64,000 nt of DNA from DUOA01 sp012839095 (GTDB lineage: Bacteria > Bacillota > Clostridia > Caldicoprobacterales > DTU083): positions 1 to 64,000 of the forward strand of contig JBMNJE010000002.1 of the NCBI GenBank assembly GCA_050951505.1, in the 5' to 3' direction. The notes under the pieces were generated by a model, which was not told where the DNA came from, did not search any database, and saw only the letters and a list, made by a program, of their open reading frames with translations. Below, in pieces: positions 33,618 to 43,601 of the stretch. The position numbers were made by a program, and so were the translations under genes. How positions within the stretch are numbered: position 1 is the first letter of the stretch; the number at the start of each line of letters is the position of its first letter.

Positions 33618-36600
33618 ATGGTTAAGAACAGGAAAATGCAAATAATACTTACCCTGCTGCTATGCAGTCTGCTGCTGCTCTCCGGTTGCAGGAGTGCAAT
33701 TGAAAACCTTACTGAAAAGATTAGAGAAATAAAAGCTGCTCAGGGGCCGGGCTCCTCGCATTTAGGTGCCGCAATGCGTCCCGTACCGGTAGGCATAGGC
33801 CTGAATTTTATACCAACTCCCCGCTTCCCGGAAGGCTTCGAGACAAAATATCCTTTGGAGCAGGGGAATTGGTCAATAGAAAAGCCTTTTATAGATCCCT
33901 TAGGAAGTGAAGGCAGCTACAGAGAAGTAAATAAATACTACGAAACAGGTGAGATCAAATACATTAATGAAGACTTCAGGCTCACAACACAAAAGGTGGC
34001 AGGAGACTTCTGGGTGATGCGTTTTGATGATGATTCATCGGATGTACTGCTTCATCTGGAGAAATACATTACCGACATGGGAGGGGAGATACTTTCCCCT
34101 GCAGACAATGAGATAGTTTTCAAAGTGGAAGAAGGAAACTACATCTGGTGGGGTAAAGTTACCCGGGAAGAATACCTTGAGATAGAACTATACAGAGAGT
34201 TTTATCTCAAGGTGGGCGAGACTTTAACCGTTACCCCGGCTGACAGAGAAAAAACCGGAAATACTGAAGGGCCTGTATTTTTTACCACAAGACATAACGG
34301 CAGCCGTATGCAAAGTCTGACCGTTACTTTAATAAATTCTGATGAAAGTGATTATGTGGAGCTTTCTGCCCAAGGCGGATACAGCTCAGGGGGGTACAAC
34401 CGAACAATCAGGTATACCAATGAACTGGTTGCCGAAACCTCAAAAAGCAAGGTATTTATACTGGATGACATTCCTCAGGAACCTGGAGATACGGTATGGG
34501 AATTTTCCGTGCGCGGCGAGGGGTTAACGGTTTCCTTTACTCTTAATGAAATTGCCGATCTGGAGCCTGTCAGGCACGGTGAAGATCTGGGTGCACTGCT
34601 GGTGAAAGGAGCACCCTATGGTTCCGTTTCCGTGCCCATGGAATATAGAGATGAGCACACCTCCTGTTCCATATCCCATCAGGACATTAACAAGCACAGT
34701 CAGATCCTGTATGGAGATCCCACTTCGGAAGGGGATACCTTGTTTTGGCTGCCATCAGGTTATTGGACCCTGTGCATTGATTCAGATGTGCTGAACACAA
34801 CAAGTTATGCAAGAATCATCCCTGTCAGTGCGGGAGAGTTGACGGTAGTGGAGATGGCTTCCAATATCAGTTCCATCTTTTCTCAGACTTCAGATAATTC
34901 GGAAGGTATAACGGAGCAGGGCATGACATTTCTGGATAGCCCAAAGGAGCAGGGAGAGCTGGTTGAACTTAAGCTGCTCCTTTATGACAGTGAGAACAAA
35001 AACGCTGTTCCAACCAAAGAAACCACTAAGATTTATGAAAATGATGAACCGGTGGAGGTGGTGTCCATTGAAAAACTGGATATACCGCCCAGCGTTGTAC
35101 TTCTGCTGGATTCCTCCGGGTCCATGAAAGATGAGATGAAGCCGGCTGTTGAGGCAGCCAAGACTTTTGTACAGGGACTGCCTGACAATGCAACCATACA
35201 AGTGATAGATTTTGACAATACCGCACGACGACTTGAGGGAACAACCAAGGCAGAAGTGCTTGAGAGCCTGGATTCCGTAACGGCAGGCGGTTATACAGCC
35301 TTGTATGATGCTGTCATAATGGGTTTGGATTTGCTGAAAGGTGCAAAGAGGCCTACTCTGGTCATATTTACTGATGGAAAAAACGAGCCTGTTTCCGGAG
35401 GCCTTACAGACAAAAGCATTGTCGTGGATGCGATAATAGAATCAGGTGTACCGGTTTATACGATAGGGTTTGGTAAGGAGCATGCTCCTGTAACCCCAGC
35501 GCAGAATCCGGATGGGGAGCCATCAGATGACGATGATGAGGAAGGGACAGGGGCTAAGGAATCCGACCTGATTGATTTTGCGAAAATATCAGATGGAAAG
35601 TATTACTCTGCACTTGATCAGGATGCCCTGAAAAATGTATTTGCAGCCATAGCAGCCCGGTTGGGTAATACCTATACCGCCGTTTACAGACGTCCCCAAC
35701 AGGCAAATGTTTCGGATGTTCCAATTGTAACGGTGGTTCTTGATCGCAGCGGTTCCATGTATGGACAAATTGAGGGGCAGGGTAACAAGATGCAGCTCAC
35801 AAAGGATTTGTTTCGGGAATTTTTTATGCAGATGCCTGATGGCACTATGACCCAGCTGATAACATTTGAGGATGTACAACTGTCACAGGTGCTGACTACG
35901 GATAAAGTGCCGATGCTGCAGGCAGTTTCTGCTTTGGACAGCGGTGGAGGAACAAATATTTTAGATTCGGCTGAACTGGCATACAAGACATTAAAAGCGG
36001 TGCCTACGTCCAACCGTATATTGGTTTTTCTAACTGATGCCGCTATGATAGGCGAAGGAAATACGACATTTACAAATATTCTGACCAATATAAAGGAAGC
36101 CAATATTAAAAGCCTCTGGCTTGGCCTGGGGTTGGAGTATGATCATGAGGAAAAAAACTTTGCATGGGCAGCGCAGACTTCCGGCGGAAGCTACCTTTTA
36201 CCCAACAGCGCAAAGGAACTAAGTGAAGGACTAAACAAGATGCTGAATGAGGTGCGTCAGAAAACCACCAATGATAAAACATTAATCAGCGTAGAGATCA
36301 CCATACCTGATGAAGGCGGCAAACCGCAGCTTTATGCCGACAGCATGGAATATAAGCTGTCTCCTCTGAAAGCTTCCGATAAGACAGAAGCACCGCCGCA
36401 GGCAATAAAAATATTAACCAATCAGCCGGCTGATCAATTCATTGCTAGCAGGCCTGAACAGGATAATACAGCGGATACAAGCGATGAGAACGATGTGGTT
36501 GATGAGACCGACATGACAGGCAGTGCTGCTAAGGAAGATTTCTCGCCATACAACCCTGAGGTATCAAAGTTATTGTATGGAGGAGACAGCCCCAGCACCG

Positions 36601-39600
36601 ACACCAGGATTAGCAGCAGAGTGCCTCTTCAGGCAAGTGCAGAAAACAAAGCTATGAAAATAACTGCTGCTGAGTTTTACCGTTTGAGTAAGCTGCGGGG
36701 AATTGAGCCGCCGCAGGATATGGAATATCTGGCTGTCAACCTGCAGCTTAAGAATTTGCTTCCTGATACGGCTTATCAAATTCCGGATATTACCTCACAC
36801 TTCTATTTGAGCGTCAATGATTTGGGGCTGTATCCTGCATCGGTCATAACATGGCTTGCGGAAACACCGCTTGCAGAACCCGGCGAAAACGGAATTACCA
36901 TAGAAGGCGGTCAATCCGTAAATGGTGTTTTACTTTTCCTCCTACCGTCTGCAAATTATCAGGATATGCACCTGGAGTTTTATGATACAGTAAACGGACA
37001 TATCCAAATGCGGATGCTGGGCGGCATTAAAAAAAGCGCTGTGCAGCTGCAAAATCTGCCAACCACAGTAACCGGAAAATTATCGGATGCTTTTACACTC
37101 ACTATCAAATCATATAGTGATGTGGACAAAATACTACAGCACAAGGCCTCCGGCAATATGGTTTATCGTATTGTGGAGGGTGAAATAGCTTCCAATGTCC
37201 AGGCACTGCTTGACATCATGCCTGCCGAGCGCTTTTTCATGAGCATCACTACCGGCCGGGGGACTGTGCGTGTTCCTATCAGCCCGGTGACAGGCTATAT
37301 CCCATTGGGTTATTTGCAGCCTAAGCTGCTTGCCCCCGGATCTGTAACTCCTATTCGCTGGGTTTTTGAGATTCCCAAAGAGCTGATGGATGCCCAGGCA
37401 GAAATTTATGGGGATATCCAAGGCGGCGCAATCCATATTCCGATAAAAAACGGAAAGCCGTCATCTTCGGCAAACATGGGCACCTTCAGAGGCGAATGGA
37501 TAGATGTCACCATAAATGAACTGGGTCTCCTGTCACAGGAGGATTATGATGAGCTGTGGGAGAGATACAAGGAAGGAGAGAATTATGAGGAAGATCCTGT
37601 AGAAGAAGAGCCTCCGGATGAGGATCCGGAAGAGGAGTCTATTGAGGAGGAACCTTTAGAGGAGGAACCCGAAGAAGAAACCACTGAAGAAGAGCCATAC
37701 GAGGCAGAACCTGAAGAAGAAACCAATGCAGAAGAGTCATATGAGGAGGATTCGGAGGAGGCTGCAAATGAGGAGGAACCATACGAAGAGGACCTCGAAG
37801 AAGACCCTTATGGAGAAGAACCATACGAAGAAGATCCTGAAGAAGATCCTGAAGAAGATCCTTATGAAGAAGAACCCCCTGAAGGTCCTGTCTATGTAGC
37901 AGCGGATATCACTATCATCGATAAAGAAGATGGGTTTGGAACGGAAGGAATTTCTGATGCATTCAAATTCGTCAGTAACCGCATAAAAGAGGGCAGTTCC
38001 CCGAATACCATTATAGTTGACGGTGAGGAGCTTGAGCTTGGAGATATTTATCTGGAGGATTTCGTAATAGAGCCTGATGAAATAACTGATTTGCTGCATT
38101 TGGGTATAGACGGCAGTTGGCAGGTTATGGATGGAGAAAGCAGAAGGGGATTTCTCATATTCGAACTGCCTGACAAAGATTTTACCCTGCAGTCTCAGTT
38201 TTTCAGGGAATTAAGCCTTGCCCCGCTTAATACCAACTTCTCAGTTAAAAAACTGCTTACACTGAAGGCTCAAATTCCGGAAGAAGACCGGAGCTTTGCC
38301 GAGGCTGTTTCGGCTGAAATTGACAAGGTTATCCGTCAATATGAGGCACAGCAGGCATTTTTGAAGCAGGAAAGCAGCCAGCAGACCGGAGTAGTCAATC
38401 TGATTCAGAGCGCAGACAAATATGATATTCCATTCCCAACCCTTAATGGTGTAGGGGAAAGGCTGCTTGCAGAGCCGCAGACACTGGAGGAGGTTCTGGC
38501 GCTGCTGCGCAATCTGGCATGGCGGCCTTCCTACAATGAATCCCATAATTTAGAATGGATTACCGGTCTTTCACCACAGGCAGTGCTGACCCAGGGCTGG
38601 GGAACTGAATTCGATCTGGCAATTTTGGCAGAACAGCTGTTTTCCCGTATAGGATTAAAGCCGGAAAAAGTGGTCGTGGACCTTACTGATGCAGGTAAGG
38701 AGGCTTTGGCTGCCTATCTTCTCCTAAAAGATCCGGACAAATTACCATTGGAAACCCTTCCTGCTCTAATCTACCGCGATACAAGCGGTAAGCACCATGT
38801 TTTTGTAATTCCATTCATGCGGGAACTTCCCGAACTTAGTGGCGGTGCATACCTGACCTACAGGGAGGATCAGGAGATAGAAGTGAAAAGCAGAACAGCT
38901 TATCTGACTGTTACCGTAGAGGCAGTTCCTATCGGTGAGGCAGCAGGCGCCGGCGGTCTCCTTGGCGGATTATTTGACGGTTTATCCGGGGCAATGGGAG
39001 GGATGGAATATGAGGACTATGAGGACAGCAATGAAGGCTATGAAGACATAAGGGAAATAGAACTGCTGAGTGAGGAACTGGATTTAACAGGATTAAGCAA
39101 TGATGCTGTCGATATAGGGTTTGGAATTGCTGAAGAGAAAGCCTGGACTGCTTACATGGAAACACCTGCAGGAAGGAAAATGAGCGATCTTGCCATAACC
39201 AAAGAATATTATAAACCGGTAGGAATTTCTATTACCGTAACTGTAGACGGCGAAGACCATATTCATGAAATAAAGCTTAATGAGGGCGAAAACCTGGACG
39301 GCATTTTTGTAACACTTGGCATTAACATTCCGGAACTGCCGGGAGTCGTACTCAAGGAATTTGATCAGGCTGTTCAGCAGTGTCATGAAAACTCGAAAGC
39401 GCCAAACGAGCTCTCTGCCCTTCGCTGGTATACCCGAAATATTCTCTATCGCTTCATCGGTGCCCAGACTGTTTCTGACGATAAGCTGGCCTATGATCTG
39501 GAGCTTAGCATAGGCAGAACTACACGAACACGCGTCATTGCAGTTAATGTACGGAGACAGGAAGGCAGTGAAAGTGTAACCACCAATATCAACCTTGTTT

Positions 39601-40418
39601 CTGCCTTCAATCAGGCTCATAACGGTACCAAGGAAGCAGTCGACGCATTTAATATTCTAAGCGGGCTGGCTGTGTCTCGGATGGAAGGCGTTGCGCTGGG
39701 TGAACAGGGATATGATTTCGCTGAAATCTGGAAACGGGCTCCGGATGACATGACATTTTTCTTTGTCTCAAGTGATACAGCATACACCAATATTCCTATT
39801 CTGAAAGAGAATGGATTCCCCGATCAGTTGCTGTATAACATGGAAAAGTCAGCAGAGGGAAGCAGCAAACGAACAATGTTCCTTGTTCCGGATATGCCTT
39901 CTAAAATAGATGGTCAGGACCACTGGGCATGGCTGGAAATCAATTGTGAAACCTATGAAACCATTGCTGTGCTGGATACCGGCCATAAAGGCGGGTTTGC
40001 CGAATATCTTATTGTAGCAGAATTCAAGAACCCCGAATGTAAGGATTTCCTCGAGTATACGGTAGGTGCCATGGTTGGCGTGGATGTTGGTTTATGGTCT
40101 ATGGGTGCTGCAACTCTGGTCAGCGACGATTATGATGAGGCGGTTGAATTAGCAGCAGCTTATGCCATTGAAGTTTCTGAAAGTGTACACAAATTTTTTG
40201 AAATGGTTGATGCCGTAAAGACTTTGCAGGGGTTAACGCAGGGGAAGGGAACAGCTAAAAAAGGGCCGGTGAAGATCAGCGGACAGATGGATCATGCAAA
40301 AAGAGAACTTAACCTGGAAGTGGAAACGGACTTTTTAGGTTTTGTAAACGGCTTTGATGCAGGTTTGGCTTATTATTTTGGTTATTTGATAGAAGGAGAG
40401 GAGGATGATGAGACATGA
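33618..40418 (+). CDS. Giant surface lipoprotein with two vWA domains and an acidic repeat
   Basis: 2266 residues from ATG 33618 (AGGAGG six bases upstream). Lipobox LLSGC with Cys24, so anchored outside the membrane. Two von Willebrand factor A domains: about 485-690 with MIDAS motif DSSGSM, then TALYD and FTDGKNE; about 700-890 with DRSGSM, TNILD and LTDAAM. Both metal sites look intact. Residues about 1315-1425 are almost entirely Glu/Asp/Pro/Tyr (units like EEEPYEE), a likely extended spacer or cation-binding stretch. The parts before, between and after are unrecognised; a Gly-rich segment (GAGGLLGGLFDGLSG) occurs near 1775. The stop overlaps the next gene's ATG (ATGA). vWA domains mediate metal-dependent protein contacts, so adhesion or assembly of a surface complex is plausible but unproven. 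Confidence 0.85.
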   Translation: MVKNRKMQIILTLLLCSLLLLSGCRSAIENLTEKIREIKAAQGPGSSHLGAAMRPVPVGIGLNFIPTPRFPEGFETKYPLEQGNWSIEKPFIDPLGSEGSYREVNKYYETGEIKYINEDFRLTTQKVAGDFWVMRFDDDSSDVLLHLEKYITDMGGEILSPADNEIVFKVEEGNYIWWGKVTREEYLEIELYREFYLKVGETLTVTPADREKTGNTEGPVFFTTRHNGSRMQSLTVTLINSDESDYVELSAQGGYSSGGYNRTIRYTNELVAETSKSKVFILDDIPQEPGDTVWEFSVRGEGLTVSFTLNEIADLEPVRHGEDLGALLVKGAPYGSVSVPMEYRDEHTSCSISHQDINKHSQILYGDPTSEGDTLFWLPSGYWTLCIDSDVLNTTSYARIIPVSAGELTVVEMASNISSIFSQTSDNSEGITEQGMTFLDSPKEQGELVELKLLLYDSENKNAVPTKETTKIYENDEPVEVVSIEKLDIPPSVVLLLDSSGSMKDEMKPAVEAAKTFVQGLPDNATIQVIDFDNTARRLEGTTKAEVLESLDSVTAGGYTALYDAVIMGLDLLKGAKRPTLVIFTDGKNEPVSGGLTDKSIVVDAIIESGVPVYTIGFGKEHAPVTPAQNPDGEPSDDDDEEGTGAKESDLIDFAKISDGKYYSALDQDALKNVFAAIAARLGNTYTAVYRRPQQANVSDVPIVTVVLDRSGSMYGQIEGQGNKMQLTKDLFREFFMQMPDGTMTQLITFEDVQLSQVLTTDKVPMLQAVSALDSGGGTNILDSAELAYKTLKAVPTSNRILVFLTDAAMIGEGNTTFTNILTNIKEANIKSLWLGLGLEYDHEEKNFAWAAQTSGGSYLLPNSAKELSEGLNKMLNEVRQKTTNDKTLISVEITIPDEGGKPQLYADSMEYKLSPLKASDKTEAPPQAIKILTNQPADQFIASRPEQDNTADTSDENDVVDETDMTGSAAKEDFSPYNPEVSKLLYGGDSPSTDTRISSRVPLQASAENKAMKITAAEFYRLSKLRGIEPPQDMEYLAVNLQLKNLLPDTAYQIPDITSHFYLSVNDLGLYPASVITWLAETPLAEPGENGITIEGGQSVNGVLLFLLPSANYQDMHLEFYDTVNGHIQMRMLGGIKKSAVQLQNLPTTVTGKLSDAFTLTIKSYSDVDKILQHKASGNMVYRIVEGEIASNVQALLDIMPAERFFMSITTGRGTVRVPISPVTGYIPLGYLQPKLLAPGSVTPIRWVFEIPKELMDAQAEIYGDIQGGAIHIPIKNGKPSSSANMGTFRGEWIDVTINELGLLSQEDYDELWERYKEGENYEEDPVEEEPPDEDPEEESIEEEPLEEEPEEETTEEEPYEAEPEEETNAEESYEEDSEEAANEEEPYEEDLEEDPYGEEPYEEDPEEDPEEDPYEEEPPEGPVYVAADITIIDKEDGFGTEGISDAFKFVSNRIKEGSSPNTIIVDGEELELGDIYLEDFVIEPDEITDLLHLGIDGSWQVMDGESRRGFLIFELPDKDFTLQSQFFRELSLAPLNTNFSVKKLLTLKAQIPEEDRSFAEAVSAEIDKVIRQYEAQQAFLKQESSQQTGVVNLIQSADKYDIPFPTLNGVGERLLAEPQTLEEVLALLRNLAWRPSYNESHNLEWITGLSPQAVLTQGWGTEFDLAILAEQLFSRIGLKPEKVVVDLTDAGKEALAAYLLLKDPDKLPLETLPALIYRDTSGKHHVFVIPFMRELPELSGGAYLTYREDQEIEVKSRTAYLTVTVEAVPIGEAAGAGGLLGGLFDGLSGAMGGMEYEDYEDSNEGYEDIREIELLSEELDLTGLSNDAVDIGFGIAEEKAWTAYMETPAGRKMSDLAITKEYYKPVGISITVTVDGEDHIHEIKLNEGENLDGIFVTLGINIPELPGVVLKEFDQAVQQCHENSKAPNELSALRWYTRNILYRFIGAQTVSDDKLAYDLELSIGRTTRTRVIAVNVRRQEGSESVTTNINLVSAFNQAHNGTKEAVDAFNILSGLAVSRMEGVALGEQGYDFAEIWKRAPDDMTFFFVSSDTAYTNIPILKENGFPDQLLYNMEKSAEGSSKRTMFLVPDMPSKIDGQDHWAWLEINCETYETIAVLDTGHKGGFAEYLIVAEFKNPECKDFLEYTVGAMVGVDVGLWSMGAATLVSDDYDEAVELAAAYAIEVSESVHKFFEMVDAVKTLQGLTQGKGTAKKGPVKISGQMDHAKRELNLEVETDFLGFVNGFDAGLAYYFGYLIEGEEDDET

Positions 40419-40882
40419 CAACATTAAAATGTAAAAATTGTAATGCTGAACTTAAGCCCCAGGATAAGTTCTGCTCTGATTGCGGGGCAGTAGTGGCTGT
40501 TCAGACAACACCGCAGCAGAATACACACCAGGCGCCGCAAGTTCAAACATATCAGGCAGCACAACCGGTAACAGGAGAACAGGCAGCTGCTGCCGTAACA
40601 TCCGCTGAGACTGCATCCAAGTTATCTGATGGCAAAAAATCGAAGGACAACACTCATTTAGGCGTATTCGGTTATGTAATCACCATGCTGGCACTTATGG
40701 TGCCCATTCTAGGTATCATACTGGTCTTTGTATGGGCTTTTGGTGCCAAAACCAACCTGGCAAGAAAAAACTACTGCAGAGCGGTGCTTGTTGTAAGCGG
40801 AATCTTCCTGGCACTTTCCATTACAGGTTTTATAATGAACTATAGTGCATTAATGGAGCTTTTCAGAGTACTGGCAGGATGA
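40415..40882 (+). CDS. Zinc-ribbon membrane protein coupled to the giant lipoprotein
   Basis: 155 residues. N-terminal zinc ribbon LKCKNCNAELKPQDKFCSDC (CxxC-x14-CxxC type), a Gln/Ala/Thr-rich linker, then two membrane helices (GVFGYVITMLALMVPILGII; AVLVVSGIFLALSITGFIM) around a basic loop KTNLARKNYCRA. The ATG overlaps the lipoprotein stop, so they are co-translated. This zinc_ribbon_2-plus-helices form is common and uncharacterised; here it may link the surface protein to the cytoplasm. Confidence 0.8.
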   Translation: MTTLKCKNCNAELKPQDKFCSDCGAVVAVQTTPQQNTHQAPQVQTYQAAQPVTGEQAAAAVTSAETASKLSDGKKSKDNTHLGVFGYVITMLALMVPILGIILVFVWAFGAKTNLARKNYCRAVLVVSGIFLALSITGFIMNYSALMELFRVLAG

Positions 40883-40998
40883 TTTTAACAGGTAAATGGC
40901 ACTGTAATCCTCTATAGGATGTAAGGAATGTAGAGTCAGCTTACAAATTTGTGATGAATTGCAATCAATATGAATAATTTTGAAAGGTGGTACTTATT

Positions 40999-41574
40999 AT
41001 GGCATTTTTCGACAGACTTAAGGAAAAGACCGGAGACATGATAGAGATATCTAAAATCAACTCTAAAATCAGCGAGGAGAAAAAGAAAATTGCAGCTAAT
41101 AAAGCAGCATTGGCTGAACACTACTGGACAAAATTTGAGAACGGAGAGGTACTGGATGATGAAGCTGCAGCACTCTGCGCGGCAATTGTAGACAGCAACA
41201 ATGCTATTCAGGCTTATAACCGGGAGATTCAAAAGATCAAGGAAGAGCCGGCACAGACAGCTCAGCCGGCATCAGCTGCTCCTCAAGCACCCACATCTGA
41301 TGCTGTGCAACCTGAGAGTCCGTCAGAAGCACCTCCGGAACAGCCGGCTCAGACAGTGGAAGCACCTGTTGAGCCTGTCACCACAGAAGAAAGCCGGCCA
41401 TGCCAAAACTGTGGTGCAATGCTGCTTGCAGGAAAGAAGTTCTGTTCTGAATGTGGTTCGCCAAACATACCGCCAAAGCCGGTTGAAGAGAAGAATATAT
41501 TCTGTCAAAACTGTGGTACATCTTTGGAGAAGGGTAAAAAATTCTGCTCCGAGTGCGGCACCCCAACTTCTTGA
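40999..41574 (+). CDS. Cytoplasmic coiled-coil protein with two C-terminal zinc ribbons
   Basis: 191 residues from ATG 40999 (AAAGGTGG upstream). An N-terminal helical segment (FFDRLKEKTGDMIEISKINS, KISEEKKKIAANKAALAEHY) suggests a coiled coil, followed by a Pro/Ala/Glu linker, then CQNCGAMLLAGKKFCSEC and a second copy CQNCGTSLEKGKKFCSEC. No membrane segment. It lies 116 bp after the previous zinc-ribbon gene and shares its ribbon style, so the two may interact. Function unknown. Confidence 0.75.
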   Translation: MAFFDRLKEKTGDMIEISKINSKISEEKKKIAANKAALAEHYWTKFENGEVLDDEAAALCAAIVDSNNAIQAYNREIQKIKEEPAQTAQPASAAPQAPTSDAVQPESPSEAPPEQPAQTVEAPVEPVTTEESRPCQNCGAMLLAGKKFCSECGSPNIPPKPVEEKNIFCQNCGTSLEKGKKFCSECGTPTS

Positions 41575-41687
41575 ATAATTTAAACGCAATGTCAAAATAC
41601 TGCTAATTTATAAGAGTTGTAGGAGATACCTGACGGGAGTCAAAAGTAATTTCGTTTATCCATTGATTTTAAGGAGGCTAATTAGCT

Positions 41688-42545
41688 ATGTTCAAAATAG
41701 TAAATAAGCAGGTAAAACGGTTTGTGATTCGTATGGTAGCCATAATGCTGGCTTTGCTGCTTGTAGGATGCGGCGGACTGGGCACAAGCGGAAAACAAGA
41801 ACAGCCAACTCCGTCACCGGATGCCAATCAGCAGGAAGGAACTCCTCCTGCTGAAGAGGAACCAAAAGATATAGAAACCCCAAAGCCCAATGAGCAGCCT
41901 GACTCGGCAGGTACAGCAGGGGAATCCTTTGGAGCATACGTAGAAGCAAAGGGCGAAGTGATTGGGAAACTCTCTGATGCCCTTGCAAACAACCCAGGCA
42001 CTGAGCTGGATACAATGTCGCTGCTGGGTGTGATGATGGTGGATATGATGCTTCTGCCGGCAACCAGCTTCGGCCTGGGAGAAGAGGTTGCCCTTTCCAT
42101 TCTGGGATTTCTAAGCGCAGAAGATGTGGCCTATTCCGAGAACGGCAACCAGTACAGTATCAAGTTCAAGAATGCGGAAGGAGAGCAATACGAGCTTCAG
42201 GGTGTATATGATAAAGCGGCAGATTCACTCAAATGTACAGTGTTTGTAGAAGGTAAGGAAAGTGTGGTCTCAGAACACCGCAAAACATCTTTTGGCTATG
42301 TCGGTCAAATTTATTCTGTTAATAAAGATGGTTCCTTCGAAACGTATCAGCTGGCACTATCCGGAGGCAATGGCGTAGTAGGCATTACAGAAATATCGGC
42401 GGCACCTGCCGCATTAACCGGCAGCGAAGCAGCTGATTTTCCAAAGGCATGTGAGGAGTGGTACGCAATAGACGGTAATGACTTCACCGGAGTAACATCT
42501 GACGGAAGAGAGCTTTCTTTCACGTACACGCCTTCAGATGACTGA
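41688..42545 (+). CDS. Lipoprotein of unknown function
   Basis: 285 residues; AAGGAGG upstream. Signal with lipobox LLVGC (Cys28), then a Pro/Glu-rich linker (PTPSPDANQQEGTPPAEEEP) and a globular domain containing FKNAEGEQYELQGVYDKAAD and KTSFGYVGQIYSVNKDGSFE, which look like beta strands. Last gene of the four-gene set, followed by a strong terminator. Likely a second surface component of the same system. Confidence 0.75.
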   Translation: MFKIVNKQVKRFVIRMVAIMLALLLVGCGGLGTSGKQEQPTPSPDANQQEGTPPAEEEPKDIETPKPNEQPDSAGTAGESFGAYVEAKGEVIGKLSDALANNPGTELDTMSLLGVMMVDMMLLPATSFGLGEEVALSILGFLSAEDVAYSENGNQYSIKFKNAEGEQYELQGVYDKAADSLKCTVFVEGKESVVSEHRKTSFGYVGQIYSVNKDGSFETYQLALSGGNGVVGITEISAAPAALTGSEAADFPKACEEWYAIDGNDFTGVTSDGRELSFTYTPSDD

Positions 42546-42628
42546 ATGTAAGCTATATAAAAGGTATGGATATCCATCACGTATATTTACATGTTCCAAA
42601 TAAGTATTCTATCTTTTTGTAAAAATGA

Positions 42629-42662
42629 ACTCTCGCCCTTTAGAACAGGGCGAGAGTTTTTG
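42629..42662. terminator. Strong terminator, probably bidirectional
   Basis: A perfect 11-bp stem, ACTCTCGCCCT (42629-42639) with AGGGCGAGAGT (42647-42657), followed by TTTTT on the plus strand and preceded by an A-rich stretch that gives T-rich sequence on the minus strand. It separates convergent genes. Confidence 0.85.
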
Positions 42663-42669
42663 GTTAGTA

Positions 42670-42984
42670 TTATCTCCAAAATACACAAAGCCAGATGCAG
42701 GCCGGCTCGCTGCTGGTATAACTTACTTTATGACGCTTATGTTTTGGTATGGTTATGGTATCCCCAGCGGACAGCCTTGTAGTGGTGCCATCATCCCAGG
42801 TGAGCTCTGCTTCCCCCTGCAATAAAGCCACAAATTCATTCTCTTCCTGATCATACCAGCCGGAAGTTTGGCCTGTGCTGACTATTCTTTCTATACGTAT
42901 ACCCTCATTTCGGAGCAGTACAGTGATAAGTTCCTCTGACAGGGGCAGCGTTGGCATCTCATATAGATTATATGTATCTATCAT
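42670..42984 (-). CDS. Small cupin-domain protein
   Basis: 104 residues from the ATG at 42984, eight bases after GGAGG; an upstream extension to 43020 lacks support. Single cupin: QTSGWYDQEENEFVALLQGE (first motif) and LSAGDTITIPKHKRHKVSYT (second motif), giving candidate metal-binding His residues mainly in the second motif. Reaction unknown; such stand-alone cupins are often metal-binding sensors or isomerases. MutT-like gene lies just upstream on the same strand. Confidence 0.85.
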   Translation of the reverse strand: MIDTYNLYEMPTLPLSEELITVLLRNEGIRIERIVSTGQTSGWYDQEENEFVALLQGEAELTWDDGTTTRLSAGDTITIPKHKRHKVSYTSSEPACIWLCVFWR

Positions 42985-43041
42985 TAGTATGACCTCCATT
43001 TGCGATACTTGAAACTGCACAAGCCCAAGGTGTATTTTTTG

Positions 43042-43443
43042 CTATCTACACTTCATTTGAAGTAACATTTTTAGGATTTCTTCATCAGCAGGGCAGAATT
43101 GGAACTGTGGTATCTCGTTGACGCTAATCCAGCGGATATCATTGTGCTCCAGTTTCTGCGGTTCACCTTCAGCTATTGAGGCATTAAACAATGTCATGTG
43201 AACAGTGAAGTCCGGATACTCATGTATTACATCCATGAAAACTTCACCTATAGATAGTGTTATTCCCAGCTCCTCCCGGCATTCGCGGATCAAAGCCTGC
43301 TCCTTTGTTTCACCATTCTCCACCTTGCCGCCGACAAACTCCCAGAGGAGCCCGAGGACCTTGTTTTCAGGGCGTTGGCAAATCAGAAATTTATCGTCCT
43401 TCCATATCAGGGCAGCTACTACTTCTATCAAATTATCAATCAC
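43042..43443 (-). CDS. MutT-like Nudix hydrolase
   Basis: 133 residues. Nudix box GGKVENGETKEQALIRECRE then ELGI is complete. N-terminal VVAALIWKDDKFLICQRPEN and LLWEFVGGKVE match MutT/8-oxo-dGTP diphosphatases and CTP pyrophosphohydrolases. It would cleanse oxidised nucleotides. It is 57 bp from the cupin gene and downstream of the helicase gene on the same strand; joint function is not obvious. Confidence 0.9.
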   Translation of the reverse strand: MIDNLIEVVAALIWKDDKFLICQRPENKVLGLLWEFVGGKVENGETKEQALIRECREELGITLSIGEVFMDVIHEYPDFTVHMTLFNASIAEGEPQKLEHNDIRWISVNEIPQFQFCPADEEILKMLLQMKCR

Positions 43444-43601
43444 TCCTGTATATATAGTGCAATCACAGGTTCATTAGCTTTCTCTATTCCTATTTTTAAA
43501 ATACAACTTATCACAACAACTGCTTTTCTAAAAATACTTCATAACTTTGTAACTTGATAATTTATTCGAGATTTAATACCTAAACAGTATACTTTTCTAT
43601 C

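Noticed and set aside
37639..38099. Minus-strand open frames opposite the acidic repeat
   Set aside because: Produced by the repetitive GAA/GAG composition of the lipoprotein gene; low-complexity products only.
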